This document shows positions 15,591-22,914 of a stretch of 25,694 nt of DNA, in pieces. The stretch is from Proteobacteria bacterium ST_bin16. Lineage in GTDB: Bacteria > Pseudomonadota > Gammaproteobacteria > Burkholderiales > Nitrosomonadaceae. Every line of letters starts with the position of its first letter. Positions within the stretch are counted from its first letter, which is position 1. The position numbers and the translations under genes are program-made. The stretch spans positions 1 to 25,694 of the forward strand of contig MSXT01000057.1 of NCBI GenBank assembly GCA_002083595.1, in the 5' to 3' direction. The notes beneath the pieces were generated by a model that was not told the origin of the DNA, ran no database searches, and saw only the letters and a list, made by a program, of their open reading frames with translations.

Positions 15591-17516
15591 ATGCCGCTTA
15601 TTACACTGGAAAATGCCTGCCTGGCTTTTGGCCACCATGCTTTGCTTGATCATGCCAACTTGCAGCTCAACCCAGGCGAGCGTGCCGGTTTGATCGGTAG
15701 AAACGGCGGCGGTAAATCAAGCTTACTGCGATCGTTGGCTGGCGAGATTAAACTCGATGACGGCCGGCTCTGGCGTGCGCCCAATTTAAAGCTGGCGTAT
15801 GTGCCGCAAGAACCGCTGTTGAATCCCGCCAATACGGTATATCAAGAAGTTTCCACGGGTTTGGGCAATATCAGTCAGATTCTGCTGGATTATCATGCCG
15901 TTTCACATGCGTTAAGCGAAACACCGGAAAATACCGAAGCATTGCTGATCCGTCTGCAAGATTTGCAAGGCGCTTTGGAAGCTGACGGCGGATGGAACCT
16001 GCAAGCAAAAATAGAAACCGTGATCGATAAACTGAATTTGCCTGCGGATACCTTGATTGATCATCTCTCCGGCGGCTTAAAAAAGCGCGTGGCATTGGCC
16101 CGTGCGCTAGTGATATCGCCGGATGTACTGCTACTGGATGAACCGACCAATCATCTGGATTTTTCTTCTATTGAATGGTTGGAAGGATTGCTGCGGGATT
16201 TTTCCGGTAGCGTTCTGTTTATCACGCATGACCGCCGTTTTCTCGATAACGTGGCGACCAGAATTATTGAGCTGGATCGCGGAAATTTGCAGACTTTCTC
16301 CGGCAATTTCTCCGATTACCAGCGCCAGAAAGCGGAAATGCTCGAAGTCGAGGCGATACATAACCGGAAATTCGATAAATTCCTGGCGCAGGAAGAAGTC
16401 TGGATACGCAAAGGAATCGAAGCGCGGCGTACGCGTAATGAAGGCAGGGTGCGAAGACTGGAGGCCTTGCGGCTGGAGCGCGCAGCGCGCCGGGACAAGG
16501 TTGGAAAGGCTAATATCAATGTCGACGCGGGTGAGCGTTCGGGTAAGCTGGTTGCTGAGCTGGAGCACGTCAATAAAAGCTATGGTGATAAAGCGATTAT
16601 CAAGGATTTCTCCTGCCGCATTATGCGCGGTGACCGGGTGGGATTGCTGGGCCCGAATGGTGCTGGAAAATCGACGTTGTTAAAATTGATTCTGGGTGAA
16701 TTGCAACCCGATTCCGGCAACCTTCAGCAAGGAACCAAGCTGTCGGTTGCTTACTTCGATCAGATGCGCGAGCAGCTCAATGAAGAAATGGTTCTGACGG
16801 ATACCATCAGCCCGGGTTCCGATTTTGTTGAGATTAACGGTAAACGCAAGCATGTCATCAGTTATCTGGAGGATTTCTTGTTTCCTCCGGAACGCGCCCG
16901 TTCGCCTGTCAAATCACTTTCAGGCGGTGAACGCAATCGTTTGTTGCTGGCGCGATTATTTACCCGACCTGCCAATGTGCTGGTACTGGATGAACCCACT
17001 AACGATCTGGATATAGAAACATTGGAATTGTTGGAAGCCCTGTTGCAAGACTATTCCGGCACGTTGTTTTTGGTCAGTCATGACCGGGAATTTTTAGATA
17101 ATGTCGTTACACAAGTAATTGCATTTGAAGGAAATGGAAAATTATGTGAATATATTGGCGGTTATGAAGATTGGATACGTGCAAAACAGTTTGAAGATAA
17201 TAGCAATCAGCAAAAAACAGTATCGAAGCAGCCGGAAACCTCACCAACCAGTAGTTCTACAGCGGCAAAGCCTGCTCGAACTAAAAAATTGAGTTATCAG
17301 GAAGCACGTGAGCTTGAAGCATTACCTGGTAAAATTGATATGTTGGAACGGGAGCAGGCCAAGATTACTTTACGCTTGAACGAACCAACAATTTATCGTG
17401 ATCACCCAGACGAAGTAAAAGCATTACAAACACGCTTAGCGGCGATTGAAAAAGAATTGACAGACTGCCTTGCAAAATGGGAAGAATTGGAGTCGAAATC
17501 TACTGCAAAAATGTAG
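15591..17516 (+). CDS. uup: ABC-F family ATPase, Uup type
   Basis: ABC-F proteins have two fused ABC cassettes without membrane domains and act on the ribosome or on nucleic acids; Uup in E. coli is linked to transposon excision and ribosome rescue. The 641-residue length and C-terminal extension match Uup (635). Cassette 1: Walker A GRNGGGKSS (36-44), signature LSGGLKKR, Walker B VLLLDEPTNHLD. Cassette 2: GPNGAGKST, LSGGERNR, VLVLDEPTNDLD. A basic inter-domain linker (RKGIEARRTRNEGRVRRLEAL) and a Uup-like C-terminal coiled coil (about 560-641, ELEALPGKIDMLEREQAKI) follow. No terminator was seen after it. Confidence 0.93.
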   Translation: MPLITLENACLAFGHHALLDHANLQLNPGERAGLIGRNGGGKSSLLRSLAGEIKLDDGRLWRAPNLKLAYVPQEPLLNPANTVYQEVSTGLGNISQILLDYHAVSHALSETPENTEALLIRLQDLQGALEADGGWNLQAKIETVIDKLNLPADTLIDHLSGGLKKRVALARALVISPDVLLLDEPTNHLDFSSIEWLEGLLRDFSGSVLFITHDRRFLDNVATRIIELDRGNLQTFSGNFSDYQRQKAEMLEVEAIHNRKFDKFLAQEEVWIRKGIEARRTRNEGRVRRLEALRLERAARRDKVGKANINVDAGERSGKLVAELEHVNKSYGDKAIIKDFSCRIMRGDRVGLLGPNGAGKSTLLKLILGELQPDSGNLQQGTKLSVAYFDQMREQLNEEMVLTDTISPGSDFVEINGKRKHVISYLEDFLFPPERARSPVKSLSGGERNRLLLARLFTRPANVLVLDEPTNDLDIETLELLEALLQDYSGTLFLVSHDREFLDNVVTQVIAFEGNGKLCEYIGGYEDWIRAKQFEDNSNQQKTVSKQPETSPTSSSTAAKPARTKKLSYQEARELEALPGKIDMLEREQAKITLRLNEPTIYRDHPDEVKALQTRLAAIEKELTDCLAKWEELESKSTAKM

Positions 17517-17568
17517 CTCCGGCAACAAATTTCCCCATAAACAACATGGACATGCTTACACTTATTCA

Positions 17569-17597
17569 TTGACCAAATCGGGCGCATCGTTTAAAGT
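17569..17597 (+). promoter_or_regulatory. candidate sigma-70 promoter of the cytochrome c pair
   Basis: TTGACC (17569-17574) and TAAAGT (17592-17597) are 17 bp apart, with the cytochrome start codon at 17624. The -35 is good and the -10 weak. Confidence 0.45.
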
Positions 17598-17623
17598 TCA
17601 ACTTTTGAGAGAAGGAGGCTTAC

Positions 17624-17950
17624 ATGAAACAAAAATCGATTATGAATTTATTACTTGCCTTGGGCATGTTCTTGGCATTTTCGGGAGCAACTCAAGCAGC
17701 TGGAGACGCAGCGGCAGCAAAAGACAAGTTATCAATGTGTGAAGGTTGTCACGGAATTCCAGGTTATAAAACAGCTTTTCCTAGCGCTTATCATGTTCCC
17801 AAACTGGGCGGACAACATGCAGAATATATCATTAAAGCGTTGGAAGGTTATAAAAGTGGTTCACGTAGCCATCCTACCATGACGGCCTTAGCTAAGACAT
17901 TGTCTCAACAAGATATCGAAGATCTTGCTGCATATTATTCTAAAAATTAA
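17624..17950 (+). CDS. small periplasmic class I cytochrome c (c553/c4-like), first of a tandem pair
   Basis: The 108-residue precursor has a Sec signal peptide (basic MKQKS, hydrophobic core, cleavage near ATQA-A at 25-26). One heme c motif, C39-EG-C42-H43, attaches heme; Met86 in HPTMTAL is the likely sixth ligand. It is about 80 residues when mature, typical of soluble electron carriers of the c4/c5/c553 group. GAAGGAGG lies just before the ATG. The next gene, 27 bp on, is a clear paralogue: the segment KALxxYKSGxRxxPxM is shared and lengths agree within one residue. The electron partner cannot be told from the window. Confidence 0.94.
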   Translation: MKQKSIMNLLLALGMFLAFSGATQAAGDAAAAKDKLSMCEGCHGIPGYKTAFPSAYHVPKLGGQHAEYIIKALEGYKSGSRSHPTMTALAKTLSQQDIEDLAAYYSKN

Positions 17951-17977
17951 CTGAGTCATTCACGCAAGGAACGAATT

Positions 17978-18307
17978 ATGAAGAATTATTTAATTGCCGC
18001 ATTAAGCGGAGCAGCGTTGATATTATCAAGTCAAGTAATGGCTGCTGATATTGAAGCAGGTAAAAGTAAAGCAGCTGAAGTTTGTGCTTCCTGTCATGGT
18101 GTTGACGGTAATAGCCCGGCACCAAATTTCCCCAAAATTGGCGGACAATACAGAACTTACATCGCAAAAGCATTGAAAGACTATAAATCCGGCACTCGCA
18201 ATGATCCTATCATGGCGGGAATGACTGCCAATTTGTCACCGGCCGATATTGAAAACCTGGCTTTCTATTATTCCAGCCAGGCAGGTAGTCTGAATTCAAA
18301 CAAATAA
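17978..18307 (+). CDS. small periplasmic class I cytochrome c (c553/c4-like), second of a tandem pair
   Basis: The 109-residue precursor has a signal peptide (cleavage near VMA-AD at 22-23) and one heme motif, C36-AS-C39-H40. Met79 in DPIMAGM aligns with Met86 of the preceding cytochrome and is the likely axial ligand; Met82 is an alternative. The mature protein is about 87 residues. AAGGAA precedes the ATG and an intrinsic terminator follows 31 bases after the stop, so the pair forms a short two-gene unit. The paralogues differ around the heme (CHGIPGYKTAF against CHGVDGNSPAP), which suggests different redox roles. Confidence 0.94.
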   Translation: MKNYLIAALSGAALILSSQVMAADIEAGKSKAAEVCASCHGVDGNSPAPNFPKIGGQYRTYIAKALKDYKSGTRNDPIMAGMTANLSPADIENLAFYYSSQAGSLNSNK

Positions 18308-18338
18308 TATTTATTTGAACTGACAACGAATTCAAAAG

Positions 18339-18380
18339 CGGGATAAATACCAGTCGATGGTTTTATCCCGTTTTCATTTT
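18339..18380. terminator. bidirectional terminator between the cytochrome pair and the DUF1841 gene
   Basis: Arms 18339-18351 and 18359-18370 pair over 12 bp with one bulged T around a seven-base loop; TTTTCATTTT follows on the plus strand. On the minus strand the stem is followed by GCTTTTG. It sits between converging genes and overlaps the stop codon region of the minus-strand gene. Confidence 0.82.
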
Positions 18381-18816
18381 AATTGACCGAACCCAGCTGT
18401 TTATCCAAACAATCGAAATAGATGCCGGCATCCGGCATGGACTGCGTACGCTGCGCTTGCCATATCATTTCTGCCAGGCATTCCATCGTCTGATGTGCCG
18501 CAACGTGTTCACTTCCGCAATGCTTCTGTAGACGCGCAAATCGCTCGCAAATTCCAACTGGTTGATTAATGGACAACTGTTCTTTGATCGCTACGTGCAT
18601 GCTCATGTGCAGGAATGGATTCGTATCGCCCATTTCCGGTGAGTAATCCTTATCCAAATAGCGCTCGGGGTCGCTGAGAATGTCATGGTATTCCGGGTGC
18701 AGCAGTATGATCTCGAGCGCGATCGTTTCGATACCGGATAATATTTCCCGCTGGCGGTACTTACGCCATGTGTCGAAAAATAATTGCCGCGCTTGTTCTC
18801 TCGATGGTTTAAACAT
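18379..18816 (-). CDS. DUF1841 family protein
   Basis: The 145-residue protein matches DUF1841 as I recall it, a family of unknown function in beta- and gammaproteobacteria. The marker is MGDTNPFLHMSMHVAIKEQ in the middle, preceded by a helical FFDTWRKYRQREILSGIE region and followed by QTMECLAEMIWQAQRT. It has no signal peptide or membrane segment and seems all-helical and cytoplasmic. It is the last gene of the leftward array, 11 bp after nth, and ends at the shared terminator. A link to DNA repair is suggested only by position. Confidence 0.85.
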   Translation of the reverse strand: MFKPSREQARQLFFDTWRKYRQREILSGIETIALEIILLHPEYHDILSDPERYLDKDYSPEMGDTNPFLHMSMHVAIKEQLSINQPVGICERFARLQKHCGSEHVAAHQTMECLAEMIWQAQRTQSMPDAGIYFDCLDKQLGSVN

Positions 18817-18827
18817 AAATAGTGTGA

Positions 18828-19466
18828 TTAGAGTGCAAAATTTTTGTCTTTGAATTCACATAAATGATTGATCGTGCAAATTGCACAGGCCGGTTTTCTG
18901 GCTTTGCAAACATACCGGCCATGAAGGATCAGCCAATGGTGTGCATCATGGCGAAATTCCTTCGGTACTGCTTTGAGCAGCTTTAATTCGACTTCCAGAA
19001 CATTTTTACCAGGTGCTAGTCTAGTACGATTCGAAACCCGGAAAATATGCGTATCCACTGCGATGGTGGGTTCGCCAAATGCGGTGTTCAGAATGACATT
19101 GGCAGTTTTACGTCCGACCCCGGGTAATGCTTCCAGTTGTTCGCGCGTACGCGGTACCTCGCTGTGATGATGCTGGATCAGCAATTGGCAGGTTGCCAGA
19201 ATATTTTTCGCCTTGGTTTTATATAGCCCGATGCTTTTGATACATTCAAGCAAACCCGTTTCACCCAAAGCAAGAATTTTTTCCGGCGTATTGGCATGAG
19301 GAAATAATTTCCGTGTTGCCAGATTCACGCTCTTGTCGGTAGCTTGCGCCGATAAAATAACCGCGATCAGCAGTTCAAAAGGAGAATCATATTCCAGCTC
19401 GGTAGTTGGATGCGGATTGGTTGATTGCAAACGAGTAAAGATTTCGTGCCGCTTGGCTGAATTCAT
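18828..19466 (-). CDS. nth: endonuclease III, DNA glycosylase/AP lyase
   Basis: Nth removes oxidised pyrimidines and cleaves the abasic site. The 212-residue protein has the same length and residue numbering as the E. coli enzyme: the helix-hairpin-helix LPGVGRKTANV with catalytic Lys120, the VDTHIFRVSNR segment with Asp138, and the C-terminal [4Fe-4S] cluster C187-x6-C194-x2-C197-x5-C203. One base separates its start from the rsxB stop, so the two are probably coupled. The pairing recalls the E. coli order rsxABCDGE-nth. Confidence 0.97.
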   Translation of the reverse strand: MNSAKRHEIFTRLQSTNPHPTTELEYDSPFELLIAVILSAQATDKSVNLATRKLFPHANTPEKILALGETGLLECIKSIGLYKTKAKNILATCQLLIQHHHSEVPRTREQLEALPGVGRKTANVILNTAFGEPTIAVDTHIFRVSNRTRLAPGKNVLEVELKLLKAVPKEFRHDAHHWLILHGRYVCKARKPACAICTINHLCEFKDKNFAL

Positions 19467-19467
19467 G

Positions 19468-20124
19468 TCATTTCACCGGCGGCCGGTTATTATCAGTCCG
19501 GGCACGGATGGCCATGGCACGTTTTAAGGCTGCTTGCACGATGGCATTCTTACGTTCTTCCGCTGCAGTTGGGATTATTTCCGGTTGTGCGATGGCTTTA
19601 GTGACTGCTTTGGGGCTGGCTTGTTTTGCTTTTGCTAACCGCTGCAATCTGAAGCGATACCGTGAGCGCGCGTTATCGGCGGCTTGTTTCTGCCGTATGC
19701 CATCGGTCTTCTCGGCAACGGATACCAGGCTAATACAATCCATGGGGCAAGGCGCGATGCATAACTCGCAGCCGGTGCATTCTGCGGCGATGACTGTGTG
19801 CATTTGTTTGCCAGCTCCAACAATGGCATCAACAGGACAAACCCGGGTACAGAACGTGCAGCCGATGCACAACTGCTCGTCGATCCTGGCAACAACTTTA
19901 CCGGGCCGGGGAAGGCCATGCGACGTGTTCAACGGTTTGGGTGGAACACCCAATAATTGCGCCAATTTCCTGATACCTTCCTGATCGCCGGGCGGACATT
20001 GATTAATATCCGCGCGACCTTCGGCTATCGCTTCCGCGTAAGGCCTGCAGCCCGGAAAGCCGCATTTTCCGCATTGCGTTTGCGGCAATAGCGCGTCGAT
20101 TTCTTCTACCAACAATTGATTCAT
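19468..20124 (-). CDS. rsxB: RnfB/RsxB-like soluble ferredoxin protein
   Basis: I start at the ATG at 20124 (218 residues), which opens with MNQLLVEEIDALLPQ and lies one base after the pyrD stop; an upstream in-frame start (20193) would run into pyrD. The N-terminal Fe-S domain has C18-x2-C21-x4-C26 and C43. Two [4Fe-4S] ferredoxin motifs follow: C86-x2-C89-x2-C92-x3-C96P and C116-x2-C119-x2-C122-x3-C126P. The tail (about 140-218) is rich in Lys, Arg, Ala and Gln. The N-terminal membrane helix of RsxB/RnfB in the Rnf complex is missing, and no other rnf gene is nearby. It may supply electrons to the neighbouring Fe-S or flavin enzymes, which is inference. Confidence 0.9.
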   Translation of the reverse strand: MNQLLVEEIDALLPQTQCGKCGFPGCRPYAEAIAEGRADINQCPPGDQEGIRKLAQLLGVPPKPLNTSHGLPRPGKVVARIDEQLCIGCTFCTRVCPVDAIVGAGKQMHTVIAAECTGCELCIAPCPMDCISLVSVAEKTDGIRQKQAADNARSRYRFRLQRLAKAKQASPKAVTKAIAQPEIIPTAAEERKNAIVQAALKRAMAIRARTDNNRPPVK

Positions 20125-20125
20125 G

Positions 20126-21157
20126 CTAATTCGATTCTTTTGCGTGATTAGCACAGATCGCCCGTGCAATTTCCTTAACCAAATCCGGGCCACGATAAAT
20201 CAAGCCGGTATAGAGCTGTACCAAGCTTGCGCCCGCCGCCAGCTTGTCTTGCGCGTCATGCGCCGACAAGATGCCGCCGACGCCGATAACCGGTATGGCG
20301 CCATGCAGTTCACTGTGCAGTTGCTGAATAACCGCTGTAGCGCGTTGCGTCAACGGGGCGCCGCTCAATCCACCGCTTTCCTGTGCGGCTGGCAAGTGCT
20401 CGATGCCTGTCCGTGCAATCGTAGTATTGGTGGCAATCACCCCGTCGATGCGATGTTTTATCAGCAGTGCGGCAATCGAATGGATCTGTGTTTCGTCCAG
20501 ATCGGGGGCGATTTTGACCACCATCGGCACATATTTTCCATGAATTTGCGCCAGCTTGGCTTGTTCCGACTTTAATTGCTCAAGTAACCGGTCGAGTGCA
20601 TCGGCGCTTTGCAACTGCCGCAAATTCTGTGTGTTGGGCGATGAGATATTGACCGTCACGTAACTGGCATACGGGTAAACCTTCTGTAAACCGATTCGAT
20701 AATCGTCGACCGCATTTTCCAGCGGGGTATCGAAATTCTTACCGATATTGATACCGAGTATGCCGCGATAAGCTGAATGTCTGACGTTTTCAACCAATTG
20801 ATCGACGCCATGATTATTGAAACCCAGCCGATTGATGATTGCACTGGCTTCGGGAATACGAAAAATCCGCGGCGCCGGATTTCCCGGTTGCGGCCGTGGC
20901 GTGACAGTGCCGATCTCGATAAAGCCAAATCCCAGCATGGCGAGCGCATCCAAATATTCGCCATTTTTGTCCAACCCGGCGGCAAGCCCGACCGGATTGG
21001 GAAAATTTAATCCCATGACAGTGCGGGACGGACAAGCGATGACGGCAGGCGTTAATAAACCTAATTTTTTGGCCAGCGCAATGCCATTGAACGTGACGCG
21101 ATGTGCAGATTCGGGATCAAGCTTAAAAAGGAGCGGGCGAAGAAGTGTGTAGAACAT
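20126..21157 (-). CDS. pyrD: dihydroorotate dehydrogenase (quinone), class 2
   Basis: PyrD oxidises dihydroorotate to orotate and passes electrons through FMN to the quinone pool, on the inner face of the cytoplasmic membrane. The 343-residue protein has the class 2 N-terminal membrane-associating helices (MFYTLLRPLLFKLDPESAH), GLAAGLDKNGE, EIGTVTPRPQPGNPAPRIFR, and the catalytic serine in NISSPNT (Ser173), then VKIAPDL, TNTT and GVGGI for FMN and phosphate binding. It lies 40 bp after bpt and one base before rsxB. Confidence 0.97.
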   Translation of the reverse strand: MFYTLLRPLLFKLDPESAHRVTFNGIALAKKLGLLTPAVIACPSRTVMGLNFPNPVGLAAGLDKNGEYLDALAMLGFGFIEIGTVTPRPQPGNPAPRIFRIPEASAIINRLGFNNHGVDQLVENVRHSAYRGILGINIGKNFDTPLENAVDDYRIGLQKVYPYASYVTVNISSPNTQNLRQLQSADALDRLLEQLKSEQAKLAQIHGKYVPMVVKIAPDLDETQIHSIAALLIKHRIDGVIATNTTIARTGIEHLPAAQESGGLSGAPLTQRATAVIQQLHSELHGAIPVIGVGGILSAHDAQDKLAAGASLVQLYTGLIYRGPDLVKEIARAICANHAKESN

Positions 21158-21197
21158 GCCGGGTTTTATTTTGAAGGGTTGCCGATTTGAGCCGATT

Positions 21198-21905
21198 TTA
21201 CGAAAGAATGCTGCTATCCAGCAAAACCCACTGATTGTTAATCAAGATTTCAAGCGGTTGAAAATTGGCTTTATAACGCATTTTCCGGTTTTCTTTGATC
21301 CAGTAGCCCAGATAAAGATACTCCAAATGATGCTCCCGGCACTGTTCAATCTGCCATAGGATGTTGTAAGTCCCAAAGCTCGCCTGAGCGACCTCGGCAT
21401 CGTAGAAAGTATAAACCGACGATAGGCCATCCGGCAGCACATCGATAATACTGACCATGCGCAATTGCTCCTTGTCATGGAACTCGACCAATTTGGAATT
21501 CACATGACTCTGCAATAGAAAATTGTGATACTGCTCGCGGCAATCATTATCCATGCCACCGCCAAAATGGCGATTGGTCTGATAGCGTTGATAAAGCGCG
21601 TAATGCGCCGGTTTGTAATGCAATGGATGCACGGTGGCGGATAAATGCTGATGTTGTTTCCAGGCACGGCGCTGTGCGCGCTTAGGCACAAAGTCGGTTA
21701 CCTTGACCCTTACGGAAAGACAAGCATGACAATGTTCGCAGCATGGCCGGTAGGTATAATGGCCGCTGCGGCGGAAACCGGCTTGTACCAATTTTCCATA
21801 AGCTTGCGCATCGATATGATGTTCCGGTGTGACCACCTCGGAGCAAGCGAGCTTGCCGGGCAAGTAACTGCATGAATAAGGATTGGTGGTATGAAATTTA
21901 AGCAC
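21198..21905 (-). CDS. bpt: aspartate/glutamate leucyltransferase (Bpt, ATE1-like N-end rule transferase)
   Basis: Bpt moves leucine from Leu-tRNA to N-terminal Asp or Glu, creating a destabilising residue recognised by ClpS/ClpAP. The 235-residue protein carries the family marks: CSYLPGKLACSEVV near the N-terminus, then AGFRRSGHYTYRPCCEHCHACLSVRV, RAQRRAWK, and the GNAT-like second half with LSSVYTFYD and YLGYWIKENRKMRYKANFQPLE. The start is GTG (21903-21905), because an ATG nearer aat is out of frame. It lies 12 bp after aat, so the whole N-degron tagging branch is made from one message. Confidence 0.95.
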   Translation of the reverse strand: MLKFHTTNPYSCSYLPGKLACSEVVTPEHHIDAQAYGKLVQAGFRRSGHYTYRPCCEHCHACLSVRVKVTDFVPKRAQRRAWKQHQHLSATVHPLHYKPAHYALYQRYQTNRHFGGGMDNDCREQYHNFLLQSHVNSKLVEFHDKEQLRMVSIIDVLPDGLSSVYTFYDAEVAQASFGTYNILWQIEQCREHHLEYLYLGYWIKENRKMRYKANFQPLEILINNQWVLLDSSILS

Positions 21906-21917
21906 GGGTATCTTTCA

Positions 21918-22604
21918 TTATTCGATTGGAATGCGATCAAAATTCCATGTGTTGCCGGGCTCGATTCCGGTTATTAAGTCATCCAATGTTTGACTGAATT
22001 CCGTTCGTGAAATTTCCCGCGCACCCAAAGACGCCAGGTGGCTGGTTCTGACCTGGCAATCAATCAAGCCAAATTCCCAATATTGTAGCTGCTTTACCAG
22101 GTGTACGAAGGCGATTTTTGATGCATCCGGCTGGCGCGAGAACATCGATTCGCCAAAAAACACTTTTCCTAGCGCAACACCATAAAGCCCGCCGATGAGT
22201 TCACCATTGACCCAGGTTTCCACGGAGTGTGCCAGCCCCATTTTGTGAAGCGCGCTATAAGCGGCCACCATTTGCGGGTGTATCCAAGTACCTGCTTGAT
22301 CTCCGCGCGGCGCGGCACAGGCTTGCATGACCTGGGTAAAACTGCGGTCCGTGCAAATGTGGTAATGGTCTTTTTTCAGCGTCTTGCGTAATGACCGGGA
22401 GATCTTTAATTCGGCAGGAAACAGCACCATTCGGGGATCCGGACTCCACCAAAGGATTGGATCGTCTTCATTGAACCAGGGAAAAATGCCCTTGCAATAA
22501 GCCGCAAGCAAGCGTTGCGGTGATAGATCTCCTCCCACAGCCAATAACCCGTTGGGCTCGGTAAGCGCATTTTCCACGGGTGGAAACGGTGTAAAAGAGT
22601 TCAT
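21918..22604 (-). CDS. aat: leucyl/phenylalanyl-tRNA-protein transferase
   Basis: Aat adds Leu or Phe from tRNA to N-terminal Lys or Arg, marking proteins for ClpS/ClpAP degradation. The 228-residue protein shows FPPVENALTEPNGLLAVGGDLS, LLAAYCKGIFPWF, ILWWSPDPRMVLFP, the SVETWVNGELIGGLYGVALG segment, GESMFSRQPDASKIAFVHL and LIDCQVRTSHLASLGA. It is the first gene of the leftward array. The 310 bp before it, shared with the outer membrane protein gene, contain palindromes that could serve either direction. Confidence 0.97.
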   Translation of the reverse strand: MNSFTPFPPVENALTEPNGLLAVGGDLSPQRLLAAYCKGIFPWFNEDDPILWWSPDPRMVLFPAELKISRSLRKTLKKDHYHICTDRSFTQVMQACAAPRGDQAGTWIHPQMVAAYSALHKMGLAHSVETWVNGELIGGLYGVALGKVFFGESMFSRQPDASKIAFVHLVKQLQYWEFGLIDCQVRTSHLASLGAREISRTEFSQTLDDLITGIEPGNTWNFDRIPIE

Positions 22605-22662
22605 TTTGGGAATAATTTCTCTATCTATTTAATTCAGCAGTGATTTTATCAAATCGTTGTTT

Positions 22663-22686
22663 GGGAAAATATGTGACATATATCCC
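22663..22686. promoter_or_regulatory. imperfect palindrome between aat and the outer membrane protein gene
   Basis: GGGAAAATATGT (22663-22674) and ACATATATCCC (22676-22686) are near-perfect inverted copies around one G, with one extra base in the first arm. A TATCC...GGATA inverted repeat follows at about 22718-22737, and TGCTGC-AA-GCAGCA at 22777-22790. They look like operator sites; the protein is unknown. The rest of 22605-22817 shows no gene. Confidence 0.35.
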
Positions 22687-22817
22687 GAAGCAATACAGTG
22701 CACGTCATTTAGTCAAATATCCCATTGAATATGGATAAATGTCCCGATTTTGGGGCTGTTTTAAATCAAGCACTTCTGCTGCAAGCAGCAAAGTATTAAC
22801 GGCGTTCTTCATTGAGG

Positions 22818-22831
22818 TTGATGCAGATCAA
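22818..22831 (+). promoter_or_regulatory. FNR box of the outer membrane protein gene
   Basis: TTGATGCAGATCAA is a perfect TTGAT-N4-ATCAA site, differing in one spacer base from the box in front of fnr. Its centre at 22824.5 lies 41.5 bp before the start point expected from the -10 at 22854-22859, exactly the class II FNR activation geometry. Confidence 0.8.
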
Positions 22832-22853
22832 TGTATCTGTATATCTTTTTTTT

Positions 22854-22859
22854 TATGCT
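22854..22859 (+). promoter_or_regulatory. -10 element of the FNR-dependent promoter
   Basis: TATGCT matches TATAAT at four of six positions. No good -35 is present; the FNR box takes its place, as expected for an activator-dependent promoter. Transcription would start near 22866, giving a leader of about 50 nt before the ATG at 22915. Confidence 0.55.
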
Positions 22860-22914
22860 GTCGCGGTTGAAGTCAGTTGCTAATAAAAAAACCAACCCTC
22901 TGAAGGAGAATTTT

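Noticed and set aside
22831..22914. Upstream extension of the outer membrane protein frame
   Set aside because: The ATG at 22831 falls in the FNR box and lies before the predicted transcription start; the ATG at 22915 has AAGGAG and a signal peptide.
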